Shown here in pieces: positions 5,312-6,934 of a stretch of 6,934 bases of DNA. The position numbers and the translations under genes were made by a program. Source of the stretch: Candidatus Latescibacterota bacterium (lineage in GTDB: Bacteria; JAAXHH01); NCBI GenBank assembly GCA_022821935.1, contig JAJECR010000168.1:1-6934 (forward strand). The letters are read 5' to 3'. The notes beneath the pieces are model-generated. The model saw only the letters and a list, made by a program, of their open reading frames with translations, had not been told where the DNA came from and searched no databases. Every line of letters begins with the position of its first letter. Within the stretch, counting starts at the first letter, position 1.

Positions 5312-6934
5312 CCGAACCGCCTCCGGCTTCCTCTCCCCGGCGGTGCTCCGCGTTCCGGCGGGTGGACTCGAATTCGTCCGGAAAATACCGGAGCGCGGAG
5401 GTAAGCGGCAGCGCCGCCGCCTGGCCGAGACCGCAGATGGAGGTCAGTTCCATGGCTTCTGCGATGTCCGCCACGGGATCCAGCGTATCGGACCTACCTT
5501 TGCCTTCGAGCACGGCGTCAAGCATGCGCACGAGGTGCTCGGTGCCCGTCCGGCAGGGCACGCACTTGCCGCAGGATTCGTTGCGGAAGAAGGTCACCGC
5601 GTTCCGGGCCAGGTCCACTATATCTGTGCCCTCGGCCAGGACGATAACCGCACCGGATCCCAGCATGGAGCCGGCATCCGCAAGCGGTTTGAAATCGAGG
5701 GGGATCTCCGCCATGGACGCGGGCAGAAAACCCGATGAAGTTCCGCCCGGAGCGAAGGCTTTCAGTTTACGGCCCCCGCTGACGCCGCCGCCGTAGTCGC
5801 GGATGAGATCGCATACCCGTGTTCCGAGCGGTATTTCGTAAACCCCCGGTCTTTCGACATGACCGCTGAGGGCAATGTACTTGCGCCCCGATGCGCCGTT
5901 CGTTCCCTGGGACCGAAACCAGTCGGCGCCGCGCTGTATGATGGCGGGCACCCAGGCGAAGGTTTCGACGTTGTTGATGAGCGTGGGCCTGCCATGCAGA
6001 CCGTGTGTACCTGGATACGGCGGCTTGTTCCTGGGTTCGGCCCGTTTGCCTTCCATCGCTTCGAGCAGGGCCGTTTCCTCGCCGCAGATGTATCCCCCGG
6101 GACTGTCGAAGATCTCCAGGTGAAACGATCGATCCGAATTCAAAATGCCGTCGCCCAGGTATCCTGACGAGTAGAACGCCCTGATCGTCTGCTCAAGCAC
6201 TTCTCGTTCCCGGTCGTATTCGTGCCGGAGGAACAGATATCCCCGGTTCGCGCCGACGGCGAGTCCGCCCAGGATTACACCCTCGATGACGAGATGGGGA
6301 TAGTGGTACAGGATCTCGCGGTCCTTAAACGTGCCGGGTTCGCTCTCATCCGCGTTGCAGATCGCGAACTTGACTTCGGATTCCGTTTTTCTGACCAGGT
6401 CCCACTTGACGCCGGCCGGGAATCCGGCTCCGCCCATGCCGCGCAGGCCGCTGTCCTTGATGGTCTGCACGAGCCGGTCCGCGTCTCCGCCAGAAACCCA
6501 CTGTTTCAGGGATCCGGCGGCAAGGGGGTGGTCATAGGGATCGATGAGCCCCGGGTTGATCCGACGCCTGAAGGGTTGGCGGCCGATCTTCCCATTGTCG
6601 GCAAGACGGGCAACAAATCCGGAGAGCCGGTCCACCGACATGCTCCTGTAGCTGCCATCGTTGATCGACACCGCCGGAGCGCCGTCGCACTGTCCGAGGC
6701 ATGACGTTCCGCTCACCTCCCACTGGTCCAGCCCGGCATAGTCCACGGTTTCCCGCAGGGTCTCGAGCACGTCGCAGGCACCATGGAGATGGCAGGAGAG
6801 ATCGGTACAGACCCGAAGCGTGGCCTCGGGAGGAGGTTCCAGCCTGAAATGCGGATAGAAACTGGCCACGCCGTGGGCTTCGTAAAGTGGAATGCCCTTG
6901 CGTTCCGACAGGGATTTCAGTTCCTCGTCGGGCA
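5304..6934 (-). CDS. fdhB: NAD-dependent formate dehydrogenase beta subunit, NuoE-NuoF fusion (5' end outside window)
   Basis: This is the diaphorase subunit that passes electrons between the formate dehydrogenase alpha subunit and NAD(H) in the cytoplasm. The frame is open to the right edge, so the gene is partial. The in-frame GTG at 6869 is probably an internal valine, because the 21 codons before it continue a NuoE-like helical region (PLYEAHGVASFYPHF). Numbering from that valine, a thioredoxin-like [2Fe-2S] domain has C21-x4-C26 and C57-x3-C61. The NuoF part follows: a glycine-rich NADH/FMN segment GLRGMGGAGF (141-150), CNADESEPGT (171-180), CGEETALLEAMEG (262-274), an SLBB-like region (about 330-410), and a [4Fe-4S] site at C433-x2-C436-x2-C439 with C479. 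Both NuoE and NuoF signatures in one chain match the beta subunit of two-subunit FDHs such as Methylobacterium FDH1 (family knowledge). Its stop overlaps the alpha-subunit start by 8 nt. Complex I is unlikely because the neighbour is a formate dehydrogenase. The symbol is assigned by role. Confidence 0.93.
   Translation of the reverse strand, partial: PDEELKSLSERKGIPLYEAHGVASFYPHFRLEPPPEATLRVCTDLSCHLHGACDVLETLRETVDYAGLDQWEVSGTSCLGQCDGAPAVSINDGSYRSMSVDRLSGFVARLADNGKIGRQPFRRRINPGLIDPYDHPLAAGSLKQWVSGGDADRLVQTIKDSGLRGMGGAGFPAGVKWDLVRKTESEVKFAICNADESEPGTFKDREILYHYPHLVIEGVILGGLAVGANRGYLFLRHEYDREREVLEQTIRAFYSSGYLGDGILNSDRSFHLEIFDSPGGYICGEETALLEAMEGKRAEPRNKPPYPGTHGLHGRPTLINNVETFAWVPAIIQRGADWFRSQGTNGASGRKYIALSGHVERPGVYEIPLGTRVCDLIRDYGGGVSGGRKLKAFAPGGTSSGFLPASMAEIPLDFKPLADAGSMLGSGAVIVLAEGTDIVDLARNAVTFFRNESCGKCVPCRTGTEHLVRMLDAVLEGKGRSDTLDPVADIAEAMELTSICGLGQAAALPLTSALRYFPDEFESTRRNAEHRRGEEAGGGSDE
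5320..5324 (-). promoter_or_regulatory. Ribosome binding site of the alpha-subunit gene
   Basis: GGAGG on the minus strand sits 8 nt before the ATG at 5311, inside the end of the beta-subunit gene. It is a near-perfect Shine-Dalgarno sequence at good spacing and fixes the start of the catalytic subunit. Together with the 8-nt overlap of the two reading frames it indicates coupled translation of the two subunits. Confidence 0.8.

Noticed and set aside
4743..5796. Overlapping plus-strand open frames (4743-5738 and 4924-5796) across the alpha/beta junction
   Set aside because: They lie antisense to well-supported Fe-S and NuoF domains, have low-complexity Arg/Pro/Ala/Ser-rich products, and overlap each other in different frames.
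2495..6934. Complex I NuoE-F-G genes instead of formate dehydrogenase
   Set aside because: The large subunit has the formate dehydrogenase metal-site LCH, the RGQNNVQG arginine segment and the KYCAVAVE end. No other Complex I gene is seen, and NuoE and NuoF are fused.

Overview
The window is GC-rich with tight gene packing. All four supported genes lie on the minus strand, so transcription runs from the right edge towards the left. Nothing in it fixes the lineage. The combination of an NAD-linked formate dehydrogenase of the diaphorase-fusion type with an ECF sigma factor paired to a bactofilin-like membrane anti-sigma protein suggests a free-living, probably uncultivated bacterium. No tRNA, rRNA, CRISPR array, insertion sequence or attachment site was seen.

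Right half (6934 to 2495): a two-gene formate dehydrogenase module. The first gene runs off the right edge and encodes a NuoE-NuoF fusion, the diaphorase (beta) subunit that carries FMN, NAD(H), a [2Fe-2S] cluster and a [4Fe-4S] cluster. It overlaps by 8 nt the second gene, the 938-residue catalytic alpha subunit with a bis-MGD molybdenum or tungsten site, a cysteine metal ligand and a chain of Fe-S clusters. Together they should form a soluble formate:NAD+ oxidoreductase, or a CO2 reductase run in reverse, resembling the two-subunit FDH1 type of Methylobacterium. The alpha subunit lacks the His-Cys3 Fe-S motif often found after the N-terminal [2Fe-2S] domain.

Gap 2357 to 2494: 138 nt with no convincing terminator. 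It contains a good ECF-type promoter candidate (TGAAAC, 17 nt, CGTA) immediately in front of the sigma factor gene.

Left half (2356 to 180): an ECF sigma factor gene whose stop overlaps, as ATGA, the start of a 548-residue membrane protein. That protein begins with a zinc-binding anti-sigma (ZAS-like) domain. It then has two likely membrane helices, an internal signal-peptide-like segment, a 17-residue-period beta-helix resembling bactofilins, and about five C-terminal membrane helices. The predicted topology puts the anti-sigma domain in the cytoplasm and the beta-helix outside the membrane. This arrangement suggests a one-protein envelope sensor that holds the sigma factor inactive, and it is the most unusual item in the window.

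Left edge (1 to 179): no gene is supported. A GC-rich hairpin at 119-150 follows the anti-sigma gene but has no U-tract. Whether the sigma/anti-sigma pair has any functional link to formate metabolism cannot be told from the sequence; shared strand and proximity are the only hints.
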